From Gibbula magus (Eukaryota; Mollusca; Gastropoda; Trochida; Trochidae), in contig CAKZFU010000101.1 in assembly GCA_936450465.1 (NCBI GenBank), positions 32,812 through 96,811 on the forward strand: a stretch of DNA of 64,000 nucleotides. The letters are read 5' to 3'. Position 1 is the stretch's first letter. Each line of letters opens with the position of its first letter. Below the pieces are notes generated by a model that was not told the origin of the DNA, ran no database searches, and worked only from the letters and a program-made list of their open reading frames with translations. Below are positions 21,714 through 35,700 of the stretch, piece after piece. The translations under genes and the position numbers were made by a program.

Positions 21714-24700
21714 GTCATTCCTGTAGGCCCAATTTTGGGCCAAAAGTCACTTTGGCCTAGACAACTTTTGATGGTCTCCTATGGAAGCTCACATGCTGCC
21801 GGTCGCATAGACGCATTCACTTTTGGAATCGGTGACCGTCTTATCATCAACCCGTGCCGTTATAGTCATGCCCAAAAATGGGCCAAAAGGTGACTTTGGC
21901 CTAGACAACTTTTGATGGTCTCCTATGGAAGCTCACATGCTGTTGGTCGCATAGACGCATTTACTTTTGGAATCGGTGACCGTCTTATCGGCAACCATGC
22001 CGTTATAGTCATTCCTGTAGGCCCAATTTTGGGCCAAAAGTCACTTTGGCCTAGACAACTTTTGATGGTCTCCTATGGAAGCTCACATGCTGCCGGTCGC
22101 ATAGACGCATTCACTTTTGGAATCGGTGACCGTCTTATCGGCAACCCGTGCCGTTATAGTCATGCCCAAAAATGGGCCAAAAGGTGACTTTGGCCTAGAC
22201 AACTTTTGATGGTCTCCTATGGAAGCTCACATGCTGTCGGTCGCATAGACGCATTCCCTTTTGGAATCGGTGACCGTCTTATCGGCAACCATGCCGTTAT
22301 AGTCATTCCTGTAGGCCCAATTTTGGGCCAAAAGTCACTTTGGCCTAGACAACTTTTGATGGTCTCCTATGGAAGCTCACATGCTGCCGGTCGCATAGAC
22401 GCATTCACTTTTGGAATCGGTGACCGTCTTATCGGCAACCCGTGCCGTTATAGTCATGCCCAAAAATGGGCCAAAAGGTGACTTTGGCCTAGACAACTTT
22501 TGATGGTCTCCTATGGAAGCTCACATGCTGTCGGTCGCATAGACGCATTCACTTTTGGAATCGGTGACCGTCTTATCGGCAACCATGCCGTTATAGTCAT
22601 TCCTGTAGGCCCAATTTTGGGCCAAAAGTCACTTTGGCCTAGACAACTTTTGATGGTCTCCTATGGAAGCTCACATGCTGCCGGTCGCATAGACGCATTC
22701 ACTTTTGGAATCGGTGACCGTCTTATCGGCAACCCGTGCCGTTATAGTCATGCCCAAAAATGGGCCAAAAGGTGACTTTGGCCTAGACAACTTTTGATGG
22801 TCTCCTATGGAAGCTCACATGCTGCCGGTCGCATAGACGCATTCACTTTTGGAATCGGTGACCGTCTTATCGGCAACCCGTGCCGTTATAGTCATGCCCA
22901 AAAATGGGCCAAAAGGTGACTTTGGCCTAGACAACTTTTGATGGTCTCCTATGGAAGCTCACATGCTGTCGGTCGCATAGACGCATTCACTTTTGGAATC
23001 GGTGACCGTCTTATCGGCAACCATGCCGTTATAGTCATTCCTGTAGGCCCAATTTTGGGCCAAAAGTCACTTTGGCCTAGACAACTTTTGATGGTCTCCT
23101 ATGGAAGCTCACATGCTGCCGGTCGCATAGACGCATTCACTTTTGGAATCGGTGAACGTCTTATCGGCAACCCGTGCCGTTATAGTCATGCCCAAAAATG
23201 GGCCAAAAGGTGACTTTGGCCTAGACAACTTTTGATGGTCTCCTATGGAAGCTCAAATGCTGTCGGTCGCATAGACGCATTCACTTTTGGAATCGGTGAC
23301 CGTCTTATCGGCAACCATGCCGTTATAGTCATTCCTGTAGGCCCAATTTTGGGCCAAAAGTCACTTTGGCCTAGACAACTTTTGATGGTCTCCTATGGAA
23401 GCTCACATGCTGCCGGTCGCATAGACGCATTCACTTTTGGAATCGGTGACCGTCTTATCGGCAACCCGTGCCGTTATAGTCATGCCCAAAAATGGGCCAA
23501 AAGGTGACTTTGGCCTAGACAACTTTTGATGGTCTCCTATGGAAGATCACATGGTGTCGGTCGCATAGACGCATTCACTTTTGGAATCGGTGACCGTCTT
23601 ATCGGCAACCATGCCGTTATAGTCATTCCTGTAGGCCCAATTTTGGGCCAAAAGTCACTTTGGCCTAGACAACTTTTGATGGTCTCCTATGGAAGCTCAC
23701 ATGCTGCCGGTCGCATAGACGCATTCACTTTTGGAATCGGTGACCGTCTTATCGGCAACCCGTGCCGTTATAGTCATGCCCAAAAATGGGCCAAAAGGTG
23801 ACTTTGGCCTAGACAACTTTTGATGGTCTCCTATGGAAGCTCACATGCTGTCGGTCGCATAGACGCATTCACTTTTGGAATCGGTGACCGTCTTATCGGC
23901 AACCATGCCGTTATAGTCATTCCTGTAGGCCCAATTTTGGGCCAAAAGTCACTTTGGCCTAGACAACTTTTGATGGTCTCCTATGGAAGCTCACATGCTG
24001 CCGGTCGCATAGACGCATTCACTTTTGGAATCGGTGAACGTCTTATCGGCAACCCGTGCCGTTATAGTCATGCCCAAAAATGGGCCAAAAGGTGACTTTG
24101 GCCTAGACAACTTTTGATGGTCTCCTATGGAAGCTCACATGCTGTCGGTCGCATAGACGCATTCACTTTTGGAATCGGTGACCGTCTTATCGGCAACCAT
24201 GCCGTTATAGTCATTCCTGTAGGCCCAATTTTGGGCCAAAAGTCACTTTGGCCTAGACAACTTTTGATGGTCTCCTATGGAAGCTCACATGCTGCCGGTC
24301 GCATAGACGCATTCACTTTTGGAATCGGTGACCGTCTTATCGGCAACCCGTGCCGTTATAGTCATGCCCAAAAATGGGCCAAAAGGTGACTTTGGCCTAC
24401 ACAACTTTTGATGGTCTCCTATGGAAGCTCACATGCTGCCGGTCGCATAGACGCATTCACTTTTGGAATCGGTGACCGTCTTATCGGCAACCATGCCGTT
24501 ATAGTCATTCCTGTAGGCCCAATTTTGGGCCAAAAGTCACTTTGGCCTAGACAACTTTTGATGGTCTCCTATGGAAGCTCACATGCTGCCGGTCGCATAG
24601 ACGCATTCACTTTTGGAATCGGTGACCGTCTTATCGGCAACCCGTGCCGTTATAGTCATGCCCAAAAATGGGCCAAAAGGTGACTTTGGCCTAGACAACT

Positions 24701-27700
24701 TTTGATGGTCTCCTATGGAAGCTCACATGTTGCCGGTCGCATAGACGCATTCACTTTTGGAATCGGTGACCGTCTTATCGGCAACCCGTGCCGTTATAGT
24801 CATGCCCAAAAATGGGCCAAAAGGTGACTTTGGCCTAGACAACTTTTGATGGTCTCCTATGGAAGCTCACATGCTGCCGGTCGCATAGACGCATTCACTT
24901 TTGGAATCGGTGACCGTCTTATCGGCAACCCGTGCCGTTATAGTCATGCCCAAAAATGGGCCAAAAGGTGACTTTGGCCTAGACAACTTTTGATGGTCTC
25001 CTATGGAAGCTCACATGCTGTCGGTCGCATAGACGCATTCACTTTTGGAATCGGTGACCGTCTTTTCGGCAACCATGCCGTTATAGTCATTCCTGTAGGC
25101 CCAATTTTGGGCCAAAAGTCACTTTGGCCTAGACAACTTTTGATGGTCTCCTATGGAAGCTCACATGCTGCCGGTCGCATAGACGCATTCACTTTTGGAA
25201 TCGGTGAACGTCTTATCGGCAACCCGTGCCGTTATAGTCATGCCCAAAAATGGGCCAAAAGGTGACTTTGGCCTAGACAACTTTTGATGGTCTCCTATGG
25301 AAGCTCAAATGCTGTCGGTCGCATAGACGCATTCACTTTTGGAATCGGTGACCGTCTTATCGGCAACCATGCCGTTATAGTCATTCCTGTAGGCCCAATT
25401 TTGGGCCAAAAGTCACTTTGGCCTAGACAACTTTTGATGGTCTCCTATGGAAGCTCACATGCTGCCGGTCGCATAGACGCATTCACTTTTGGAATCGGTG
25501 ACCGTCTTATCGGCAACCCGTGCCGTTATAGTCATGCCCAAAAATGGGCCAAAAGGTGACTTTGGCCTAGACAACTTTTGATGGTCTCCTATGGAAGATC
25601 ACATGCTGTCGGTCGCATAGACGCATTCACTTTTGGAATCGGTGACCGTCTTATCGGCAACCATGCCGTTATAGTCATTCCTGTAGGCCCAATTTTGGGC
25701 CAAAAGTCACTTTGGCCTAGACAACTTTTGATGGTCTCCTATGGAAGCTCACATGCTGCCGGTCGCATAGACGCATTCACTTTTGGAATCGGTGACCGTC
25801 TTATCGGCAACCCGTGCCGTTATAGTCATGCCCAAAAATGGGCCAAAAGGTGACTTTGGCCTAGACAACTTTTGATGGTCTCCTATGGAAGCTCACATGC
25901 AGTCGGTCGCATAGACGCATTCACTTTTGGAATCGGTGACCGTCTTATCGGCAACCATGCCGTTATAGTCATTCCTGTAGGCCCAATTTTGGGCCAAAAG
26001 TCACTTTGGCCTAGACAACTTTTGATGGTCTCCTATGGAAGCTCACATGCTGCCGGTCGCATAGACGCATTCACTTTTGGAATCGGTGACCGTCTTATCG
26101 GCAACCCGTGCCGTTATAGTCATGCCCAAAAATGGGCCAAAAGGTGACTTTGGCCTAGACAACTTTTGATGGTCTCCTATGGAAGCTCACATGCTGTCGG
26201 TCGCATAGACGCATTCACTTTTGGAATCGGTGACCGTCTTATCGGCAACCATGCCGTTATAGTCATTCCTGTAGGCCCAATTTTGGGCCAAAAGTCACTT
26301 TGGCCTAGACAACTTTTGATGGTCTCCTATGGAAGCTCACATGCTGCCGGTCGCATAGACGCATTCACTTTTGGAATCGGTGACCGTCTTATCGGCAACC
26401 CGTGCCGTTATAGTCATGCCCAAAAATGGGCCAAAAGGTGACTTTGGCCTACACAACTTTTGATGGTCTCCTATGGAAGCTCACATGCTGCCGGTCGCAT
26501 AGACGCATTCACTTTTGGAATCGGTGACCGTCTTATCGGCAACCATGCCGTTATAGTCATTCCTGTAGGCCCAATTTTGGGCCAAAAGTCACTTTGGCCT
26601 AGACAACTTTTGATGGTCTCCTATGGAAGCTCACATGCTGCCGGTCGCATAGACGCATTCACTTTTGGAATCGGTGACCGTCTTATCGGCAACCCGTGCC
26701 GTTATAGTCATGCCCAAAAATGGGCCAAAAGGTGACTTTGGCCTAGACAACTTTTGATGGTCTCCTATGGAAGCGCACATGTTGCCGGTCGCATAGACGC
26801 ATTCACTTTTGGAATCGGTGACCGTCTTATCGGCAACCATGCCGTTATAGTCATTCCTGTAGGCCCAATTTTGGGCCAAAAGTCACTTTGGCCTAGACAA
26901 CTTTTGATGGTCTCCTATGGAAGCTCACATGCTGCCGGTCGCATAGACGCATTCACTTTTGGAATCGGTGACCGTCTTATCGGCAACCCGTGCCGTTATA
27001 GTCATGCCCAAAAATGGGCCAAAAGGTGACTTTGGCCTAGACAACTTTTGATGGTCTCCTATGGAAGCTCACATGCTGTCGGTTGCATAGACGCATTCAC
27101 TTTTGGAATCGGTGACCGTCTTATCGGCAACCATGCCGTTATAGTCATTCCTGTAGGCCGAATTTTGGGCCAAAAGTCATTTTGGCCTAGACAACTTTTG
27201 ATGGTCTCCTATGGAAGCTCACATGCTGCCGGTCGCATAGACGCATTCACTTTTGGAATCGGTGACCGTCTTATCGGCAACCCGTGCCGTTATAGTCATG
27301 CCCAAAAATGGGCCAAAAGATGACTTTGGCCTAGACAACTTTTGATGGTCTCCTATGGAAGCTCACATGCTGTCGGTCGCATAGACGCATTCACTTTTGG
27401 AATCGGTGACCGTCTTATCGGCAACCATGCCGTTATAGTCATTCCTGTAGGCCCAATTTTGGGCCAAAAGTCACTTTGGCCTAGACAACTTTTGATGGTC
27501 TCCTATGGAAGCTCACATGCTGCCGGTCGCATAGACGCATTCACTTTTGGAATCGGTGACCGTCTTATCGGCAACCATGCCGTTATAGTCATTCCTGTAG
27601 GCCCAATTTTGGGCCAAAAGTCACTTTGGCCTAGACAACTTTTGATGGTCTCCTATGGAAGCTCACATGCTGCCGGTCGCATAGACACATTCACTTTTGG

Positions 27701-29278
27701 AATCGGTGACCGTCTTATCGGCAACCCGTGCCGTTATAGTCATGCCCAAAAATGGGCCAAAAGGTGACTTTGGCCTAGACAACTTTTGATGGTCTCCTAT
27801 GGAAGCTCACATGCTCTCGGTCGCATAGACGCATTCACTTTTGGAATCGGTGACCGTCTTATCGGCAACCATGCCGTTATAGTCATTCCTGTAGGCCCAA
27901 TTTTGGGCCAAAAGTCACTTTGGCCTAGACAACTTTTGATGGTCTCCTATGGAAGCTCACATGCTGTCGGTCGCATAGACGCATTCACTTTTGGAATCGG
28001 TGACCGTCTTATCGGCAACCATGCCGTTATAGTCATTCCTGTAGGCCCAATTTTGGGCCAAAAGTCACTTTGGTCTAGACAACTTTTGATGGTCTCCTAT
28101 GGAAGCTCACATGCTGCCGGTCGCATAGACGCATTCACTTTTGGAATCGGTTACCGTCTTATAGGCAACCATGCCGTTATAGTCATTCCTGTAGGCCCAA
28201 TTTTGGGCCAAAAGTCACTTTGGCCTAGACAACTTTTTATGGTCTCCTATGGAAGCTCACATGCTGCCGGTCGCATAGACGCATTCACTTTTGGAATCGG
28301 TGACCGTCTTATCGGCAACCATGCCGTTATAGTCATTCCTGTAGGCCCAATTTTGGGCCAAAAGTCACTTTGGCCTAGACAACTTTTGATGGTCTCCTAT
28401 GGAAGCTCACATGCTGTCGGTCGCATAGACGCATTCACTTTTGGAATCGGTGACCGTCTTATCGGCAACCATGCCGTTATAGTCATTCCTGTAGGCCCAA
28501 TTTTGGGCCAAAAGTCACTTTGGCCTAGACAACTTTTGATGGTCTCCTATGGAAGCTCACATGCTGCCGGTCGCATAGACACATTCACTTTTGGAATCGG
28601 TGACCGTCTTATCGGCAACCCGTGCCGTTATAGTCATGCCCAAAAATGGGCCAAAAGGTGACTTTGGCCTAGACAACTTTTGATGGTCTCCTATGGAAGC
28701 TCACATGCTCTCGGTCGCATAGACGCATTCACTTTTGGAATCGGTGACCGTCTTATCGGCAACCATGCCGTTATAGTCATTCCTGTAGGCCCAATTTTGG
28801 GCCAAAAGTCACTTTGGCCTAGACAACTTTTGATGGTCTCCTATGGAAGCTCACATGCTGTCGGTCGCATAGACGCATTCACTTTTGGAATCGGTGACCG
28901 TCTTATCGGCAACCATGCCGTTATAGTCATTCCTGTAGGCCCAATTTTGGGCCAAAAGTCACTTTGGCCTAGACAACTTTTGATGGTCTCCTATGGAAGC
29001 TCACATGCTGCCGGTCGCATAGACGCATTCACTTTTGGAATCGGTTACCGTCTTATAGGCAACCATGCCGTTATAGTCATTCCTGTAGGCCCAATTTTGG
29101 GCCAAAAGTCACTTTGGCCTAGACAACTTTTGATGGTCTCCTATGGAAGCTCACATGCTGCCGGTCGCATAGACGCATTCACTTTTGGAATCGGTGACCG
29201 TCTTATCGGCAACCCGTGCCGTTATAGTCATGCCCAAAAATGGGAAAAAAGGTGACTTTGGCCTAGACAACTTTTGAT

Positions 29279-29452
29279 GGTCTCCTATGGTCTCCTATGG
29301 AAGCTCACATGCTGTCGATCGCATAGACGCATTCACTTTTGGAATCGGTTACCGTCTTATAGGCAACCATGCCGTTATAGTCATTCCTGTAGTCACTTTA
29401 GTCATGCCCAAAAATGGGAAAAAAGGTGACTTTGGCCTAGACAACTTTTGAT
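29279..29452 (+). repeat. Scarred transition from subtype B to subtype A
   Basis: The 10-bp monomer start GGTCTCCTAT is duplicated in tandem (29279-29298). The next monomer then lacks about 20 bp (the GGCCCAATTTTGGGCC dyad) and jumps from a B2 GTCACTTT to a B1 AGTCATGCCC. TGGGAAAAAAGG replaces TGGGCCAAAAGG both here and one monomer earlier. After this, only A-type monomers follow. Confidence 0.8.
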
Positions 29453-29596
29453 GGTCTCCTATGGAAGCTCACATCCTGCCGGTCGCATAGACGCATTCAC
29501 TTTTGGAATCGGTTGCCGTCTTATCGGCAACCCGTGCCGTTAAGCTCATGCCCAAAAATGGGCCAAAAGGTGACTTTGGCCTAGACAACTTTTGAT

Positions 29597-29740
29597 GGTC
29601 TCCTATGGAAGGTCTCATCCTGTCGGTCGCATAGACGCATTCACTTTTGGAATCGGTTGCCGTCTTATCGGCAACCCGTGCCGTTAAGCTCATGCCCAAA
29701 AATGGGCCAAAAGGTGACTTTGGCCTAGACAACTTTTGAT
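29597..29740 (+). repeat. A2/A1 hybrid monomer at the array edge
   Basis: A 144-bp monomer with the A2 front (GGAAGGTCTCATCCTGTCGG) but the A1 back (GGTTGCC ... TTAAGCTCATGCCC). It sits between an A1 and an A2 within 300 bp of the subtype boundary. Confidence 0.75.
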
Positions 29741-32700
29741 GGTCTCCTATGGAAGGTCTCATCCTGTCGGTCGCATAGACGCGTTCACTTTTGGAATCGG
29801 TGACCGTCTTATGGGCAAACCGTGCCGTTATAGTCATTCCTGTAGGCCCAATTTTGGGCCGAAAGTCACTTTGGCCTAGACAACTTTTGATGGTCTCCTA
29901 TGGAAGCTCACATCCTGCCGGTCGCATAGACGCATTCACTTTTGGAATCGGTTGCCGTCTTATCGGCAACCCGTGCCGTTAAGCTCATGCCCAAAAATGG
30001 GCCAAAAGGTGACTTTGGCCTAGACAACTTTTGATGGTCTCCTATGGAAGGTCTCATCCTGTCGGTCGCATAGACGCGTTCACTTTTGGAATCGGTGACC
30101 GTCTTATGGGCAAACCGTGCCGTTATAGTCATTCCTGTAGGCCCAATTTTGGGCCAAAAGTCACTTTGGCCTAGACAACTTTTGATGGTCTCCTATGGAA
30201 GCTCACATCCTGCCGGTCGCATAGACGCATTCACTTTTGGAATCGGTTGCCGTCTTATCGGCAACCCGTGCCGTTAAGCTCATGCCCAAAAATGGGCCAA
30301 AAGGTGACTTTGGCCTAGACAACTTTTGATGGTCTCCTATGGAAGGTCTCATCCTGTCGGTCGCATAGACGCGTTCACTTTTGGAATCGGTGACCGTCTT
30401 ATGGGCAAACCGTGCCGTTATAGTCATTCCTGTAGGCCCAATTTTGGGCCGAAAGTCACTTTGGCCTAGACAACTTTTGATGGTCTCCTATGGAAGCTCA
30501 CATCCTGCCGGTCGCATAGACGCATTCACTTTTGGAATCGGTTGCCGTCTTATCGGCAACCCGTGCCGTTAAGCTCATGCCCAAAAATGGGCCAAAAGGT
30601 GACTTTGGCCTAGACAACTTTTGATGGTCTCCTATGGAAGGTCTCATCCTGTCGGTCGCATAGACGCGTTCACTTTTGGAATCGGTGACCGTCTTATGGG
30701 CAAACCGTGCCGTTATAGTCATTCCTGTAGGCCCAATTTTGGGCCAAAAGTCACTTTGGCCTAGACAACTTTTGATGGTCTCCTATGGAAGCTCACATCC
30801 TGCCGGTCGCATAGACGCATTCACTTTTGGAATCGGTTGCCGTCGTTTCGGCAACCCGTGCCGTTAAGCTCATGCCCAAAAATGGGCCAAAAGGTGACTT
30901 TGGCCTAGACAACTTTTGATGGTCTCCTATGGAAGGTCTCATCCTGTCGGTCGCATAGACGCGTTCAATTTTGGAATCGGTGACGGTCTTAGAGGCAAAC
31001 CATGCCGTTATAGTCATTCCTGTAGGCCCAATTTTGGGCCAAAAGTCACTTTGGCCTAGACAACTTTTGATGGTCTCCTATGGAAGCTCACATCCTGCCG
31101 GTCGCATAGACGCATTCACTTTTGGAATCGGTTGCCGTCTTATCGGCAACCCGTGCCGTTAAGCTCATGCCCAAAAATGGGCCAAAAGGTGACTTTGGCC
31201 TAGACAACTTTTGATGGTCTCCTATGGAAGGTCTCATCCTGTCGGTCGCATAGACGCGTTCACTTTTGGAATCGGTGACCGTCTTATGGGCAAACCGTGC
31301 CGTTATAGTCATTCCTGTAGGCCCAATTTTGGGCCAAAAGTCACTTTGGCCTAGACAACTTTTGATGGTCTCCTATGGAAGCTCACATCCTGCCGGTCGC
31401 ATAGACGCATTCACTTTTGGAATCGGTTGCCGTCTTATCGGCAACCCGTGCCGTTAAGCTCATGCCCAAAAATGGGCCAAAAGGTGACTTTGGCCTAGAC
31501 AACTTTTGATGGTCTCCTATGGAAGGTCTCATCCTGTCGGTCGCATAGACGCGTTCACTTTTGGAATCGGTGACCGTCTTATGGGCAAACCGTGCCGTTA
31601 TAGTCATTCCTGTAGGCCCAATTTTGGGCCAAAAGTCACTTTGGCCTAGACAACTTTTGATGGTCTCCTATGGAAGCTCACATCCTGCCGGTCGCATAGA
31701 CGCATTCACTTTTGGAATCGGTTGCCGTCTTATCGGCAACCCGTGCCGTTAAGCTCATGCCCAAAAATGGGCCAAAAGGTGACTTTGGCCTAGACAACTT
31801 TTGATGGTCTCCTATGGAAGGTCTCATCCTGTCGGTCGCATAGACGCGTTCACTTTTGGAATCGGTGACCGTCTTATGGGCAAACCGTGCCGTTATAGTC
31901 ATTCCTGTAGGCCCAATTTTGGGCCGAAAGTCACTTTGGCCTAGACAACTTTTGATGGTCTCCTATGGAAGCTCACATCCTGCCGGTCGCATAGACGCAT
32001 TCACTTTTGGAATCGGTTGCCGTCTTATCGGCAACCCGTGCCGTTAAGCTCATGCCCAAAAATGGGCCAAAAGGTGACTTTGGCCTAGACAACTTTTGAT
32101 GGTCTCCTATGGAAGGTCTCATCCTGTCGGTCGCATAGACGCGTTCACTTTTGGAATCGGTGACCGTCTTATGGGCAAACCGTGCCGTTATAGTCATTCC
32201 TGTAGGCCCAATTTTGGGCCAAAAGTCACTTTGGCCTAGACAACTTTTGATGGTCTCCTATGGAAGCTCACATCCTGCCGGTCGCATAGACGCATTCACT
32301 TTTGGAATCGGTTGCCGTCTTATCGGCAACCCGTGCCGTTAAGCTCATGCCCAAAAATGGGCCAAAAGGTGACTTTGGCCTAGACAACTTTTGATGGTCT
32401 CCTATGGAAGGTCTCATCCTGTCGGTCGCATAGACGCGTTCACTTTTGGAATCGGTGACCGTCTTATGGGCAAACCGTGCCGTTATAGTCATTCCTGTAG
32501 GCCCAATTTTGGGCCAAAAGTCACTTTGGCCTAGACAACTTTTGATGGTCTCCTATGGAAGCTCACATCCTGCCGGTCGCATAGACGCATTCACTTTTGG
32601 AATCGGTTGCCGTCTTATCGGCAACCCGTGCCGTTAAGCTCATGCCCAAAAATGGGCCAAAAGGTGACTTTGGCCTAGACAACTTTTGATGGTCTCCTAT

Positions 32701-35700
32701 GGAAGGTCTCATCCTGTCGGTCGCATAGACGCGTTCACTTTTGGAATCGGTGACCGTCTTATGGGCAAACCGTGCCGTTATAGTCATTCCTGTAGGCCCA
32801 ATTTTGGGCCGAAAGTCACTTTGGCCTAGACAACTTTTGATGGTCTCCTATGGAAGCTCACATCCTGCCGGTCGCATAGACGCATTCACTTTTGGAATCG
32901 GTTGCCGTCTTATCGGCAACCCGTGCCGTTAAGCTCATGCCCAAAAATGGGCCAAAAGGTGACTTTGGCCTAGACAACTTTTGATGGTCTCCTATGGAAG
33001 GTCTCATCCTGTCGGTCGCATAGACGCGTTCACTTTTGGAATCGGTGACCGTCTTATGGGCAAACCGTGCCGTTATAGTCATTCCTGTAGGCCCAATTTT
33101 GGGCCAAAAGTCACTTTGGCCTAGACAACTTTTGATGGTCTCCTATGGAAGCTCACATCCTGCCGGTCGCATAGACGCATTCACTTTTGGAATCGGTTGC
33201 CGTCTTATCGGCAACCCGTGCCGTTAAGCTCATGCCCAAAAATGGGCCAAAAGGTGACTTTGGCCTAGACAACTTTTGATGGTCTCCTATGGAAGGTCTC
33301 ATCCTGTCGGTCGCATAGACGCGTTCACTTTTGGAATCGGTGACCGTCTTATGGGCAAACCGTGCCGTTATAGTCATTCCTGTAGGCCCAATTTTGGGCC
33401 AAAAGTCACTTTGGCCTAGACAACTTTTGATGGTCTCCTATGGAAGCTCACATCCTGCCGGTCGCATAGACGCATTCACTTTTGGAATCGGTTGCCGTCT
33501 TATCGGCAACCCGTGCCGTTAAGCTCATGCCCAAAAATGGGCCAAAAGGTGACTTTGGCCTAGACAACTTTTGATGGTCTCCTATGGAAGGTCTCATCCT
33601 GTCGGTCGCATAGACGCGTTCACTTTTGGAATCGGTGACCGTCTTATGGGCAAACCGTGCCGTTATAGTCATTCCTGTAGGCCCAATTTTGGGCCAAAAG
33701 TCACTTTGGCCTAGACAACTTTTGATGGTCTCCTATGGAAGCTCACATCCTGCCGGTCGCATAGACGCATTCACTTTTGGAATCGGTTGCCGTCTTATCG
33801 GCAACCCGTGCCGTTAAGCTCATGCCCAAAAATGGGCCAAAAGGTGACTTTGGCCTAGACAACTTTTGATGGTCTCCTATGGAAGGTCTCATCCTGTCGG
33901 TCGCATAGACGCGTTCACTTTTGGAATCGGTGACCGTCTTATGGGCAAACCGTGCCGTTATAGTCATTCCTGTAGGCCCAATTTTGGGCCAAAAGTCACT
34001 TTGGCCTAGACAACTTTTGATGGTCTCCTATGGAAGCTCACATCCTGCCGGTCGCATAGACGCATTCACTTTTGGAATCGGTTGCCGTCGTTTCGGCAAC
34101 CCGTGCCGTTAAGCTCATGCCCAAAAATGGGCCAAAAGGTGACTTTGGCCTAGACAACTTTTGATGGTCTCCTATGGAAGGTCTCATCCTGTCGGTCGCA
34201 TAGACGCGTTCACTTTTGGAATCGGTGACCGTCTTATGGGCAAACCATGCCGTTATAGTCATTCCTGTAGGCCCAATTTTGGGCCAAAAGTCACTTTGGC
34301 CTAGACAACTTTTGATGGTCTCCTATGGAAGCTCACATCCTGCCGGTCGCATAGACGCATTCACTTTTGGAATCGGTTGCCGTCTTATCGGCAACCCGTG
34401 CCGTTAAGCTCATGCCCAAAAATGGGCCAAAAGGTGACTTTGGCCTAGACAACTTTTGATGGTCTCCTATGGAAGGTCTCATCCTGTCGGTCGCATAGAC
34501 GCGTTCACTTTTGGAATCGGTGACCGTCTTATGGGCAAACCGTGCCGTTATAGTCATTCCTGTAGGCCCAATTTTGGGCCAAAAGTCACTTTGGCCTAGA
34601 CAACTTTTGATGGTCTCCTATGGAAGCTCACATCCTGCCGGTCGCATAGACGCATTCACTTTTGGAATCGGTTGCCGTCTTATCGGCAACCCGTGCCGTT
34701 AAGCTCATGCCCAAAAATGGGCCAAAAGGTGACTTTGGCCTAGACAACTTTTGATGGTCTCCTATGGAAGGTCTCATCCTGTCGGTCGCATAGACGCGTT
34801 CACTTTTGGAATCGGTGACCGTCTTATGGGCAAACCGTGCCGTTATAGTCATTCCTGTAGGCCCAATTTTGGGCCAAAAGTCACTTTGGCCTAGACAACT
34901 TTTGATGGTCTCCTATGGAAGCTCACATCCTGCCGGTCGCATAGACGCATTCACTTTTGGAATCGGTTGCCGTCTTATCGGCAACCCGTGCCGTTAAGCT
35001 CATGCCCAAAAATGGGCCAAAAGGTGACTTTGGCCTAGACAACTTTTGATGGTCTCCTATGGAAGGTCTCATCCTGTCGGTCGCATAGACGCGTTCACTT
35101 TTGGAATCGGTGACCGTCTTATGGGCAAACCGTGCCGTTATAGTCATTCCTGTAGGCCCAATTTTGGGCCAAAAGTCACTTTGGCCTAGACAACTTTTGA
35201 TGGTCTCCTATGGAAGCTCACATCCTGCCGGTCGCATAGACGCATTCACTTTTGGAATCGGTTGCCGTCTTATCGGCAACCCGTGCCGTTAAGCTCATGC
35301 CCAAAAATGGGCCAAAAGGTGACTTTGGCCTAGACAACTTTTGATGGTCTCCTATGGAAGGTCTCATCCTGTCGGTCGCATAGACGCGTTCACTTTTGGA
35401 ATCGGTGACCGTCTTATGGGCAAACCGTGCCGTTATAGTCATTCCTGTAGGCCCAATTTTGGGCCAAAAGTCACTTTGGCCTAGACAACTTTTGATGGTC
35501 TCCTATGGAAGCTCACATCCTGCCGGTCGCATAGACGCATTCACTTTTGGAATCGGTTGCCGTCTTATCGGCAACCCGTGCCGTTAAGCTCATGCCCAAA
35601 AATGGGCCAAAAGGTGACTTTGGCCTAGACAACTTTTGATGGTCTCCTATGGAAGGTCTCATCCTGTCGGTCGCATAGACGCGTTCACTTTTGGAATCGG

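Larger units (their letters stand above)
21710..29452 (+). repeat. Satellite array, subtype B, right part
   Basis: Continuation of the B array in plus orientation, with B1 (144 bp) and B2 (150 bp) monomers, mostly as 294-bp pairs. Order is irregular: extra B1 monomers occur around 22793-22930 and 24690-24980, and runs of B2 around 27342-29100. An 894-bp block starting at 27786 is repeated from 28680, marked by CATGCTCTCGG and by GGTTACCGTCTTATAGGC. The first B2 after the transposon (near 21913) has the rare CTGTTGG and GCATTTACTT marks also seen near 5.2 kb. Confidence 0.95.

Noticed and set aside
29841..29960. CENP-B box in the satellite
   Set aside because: The GGAATCGGT region only vaguely resembles the box and lacks the required TTCG...A..CGGG core on either strand.
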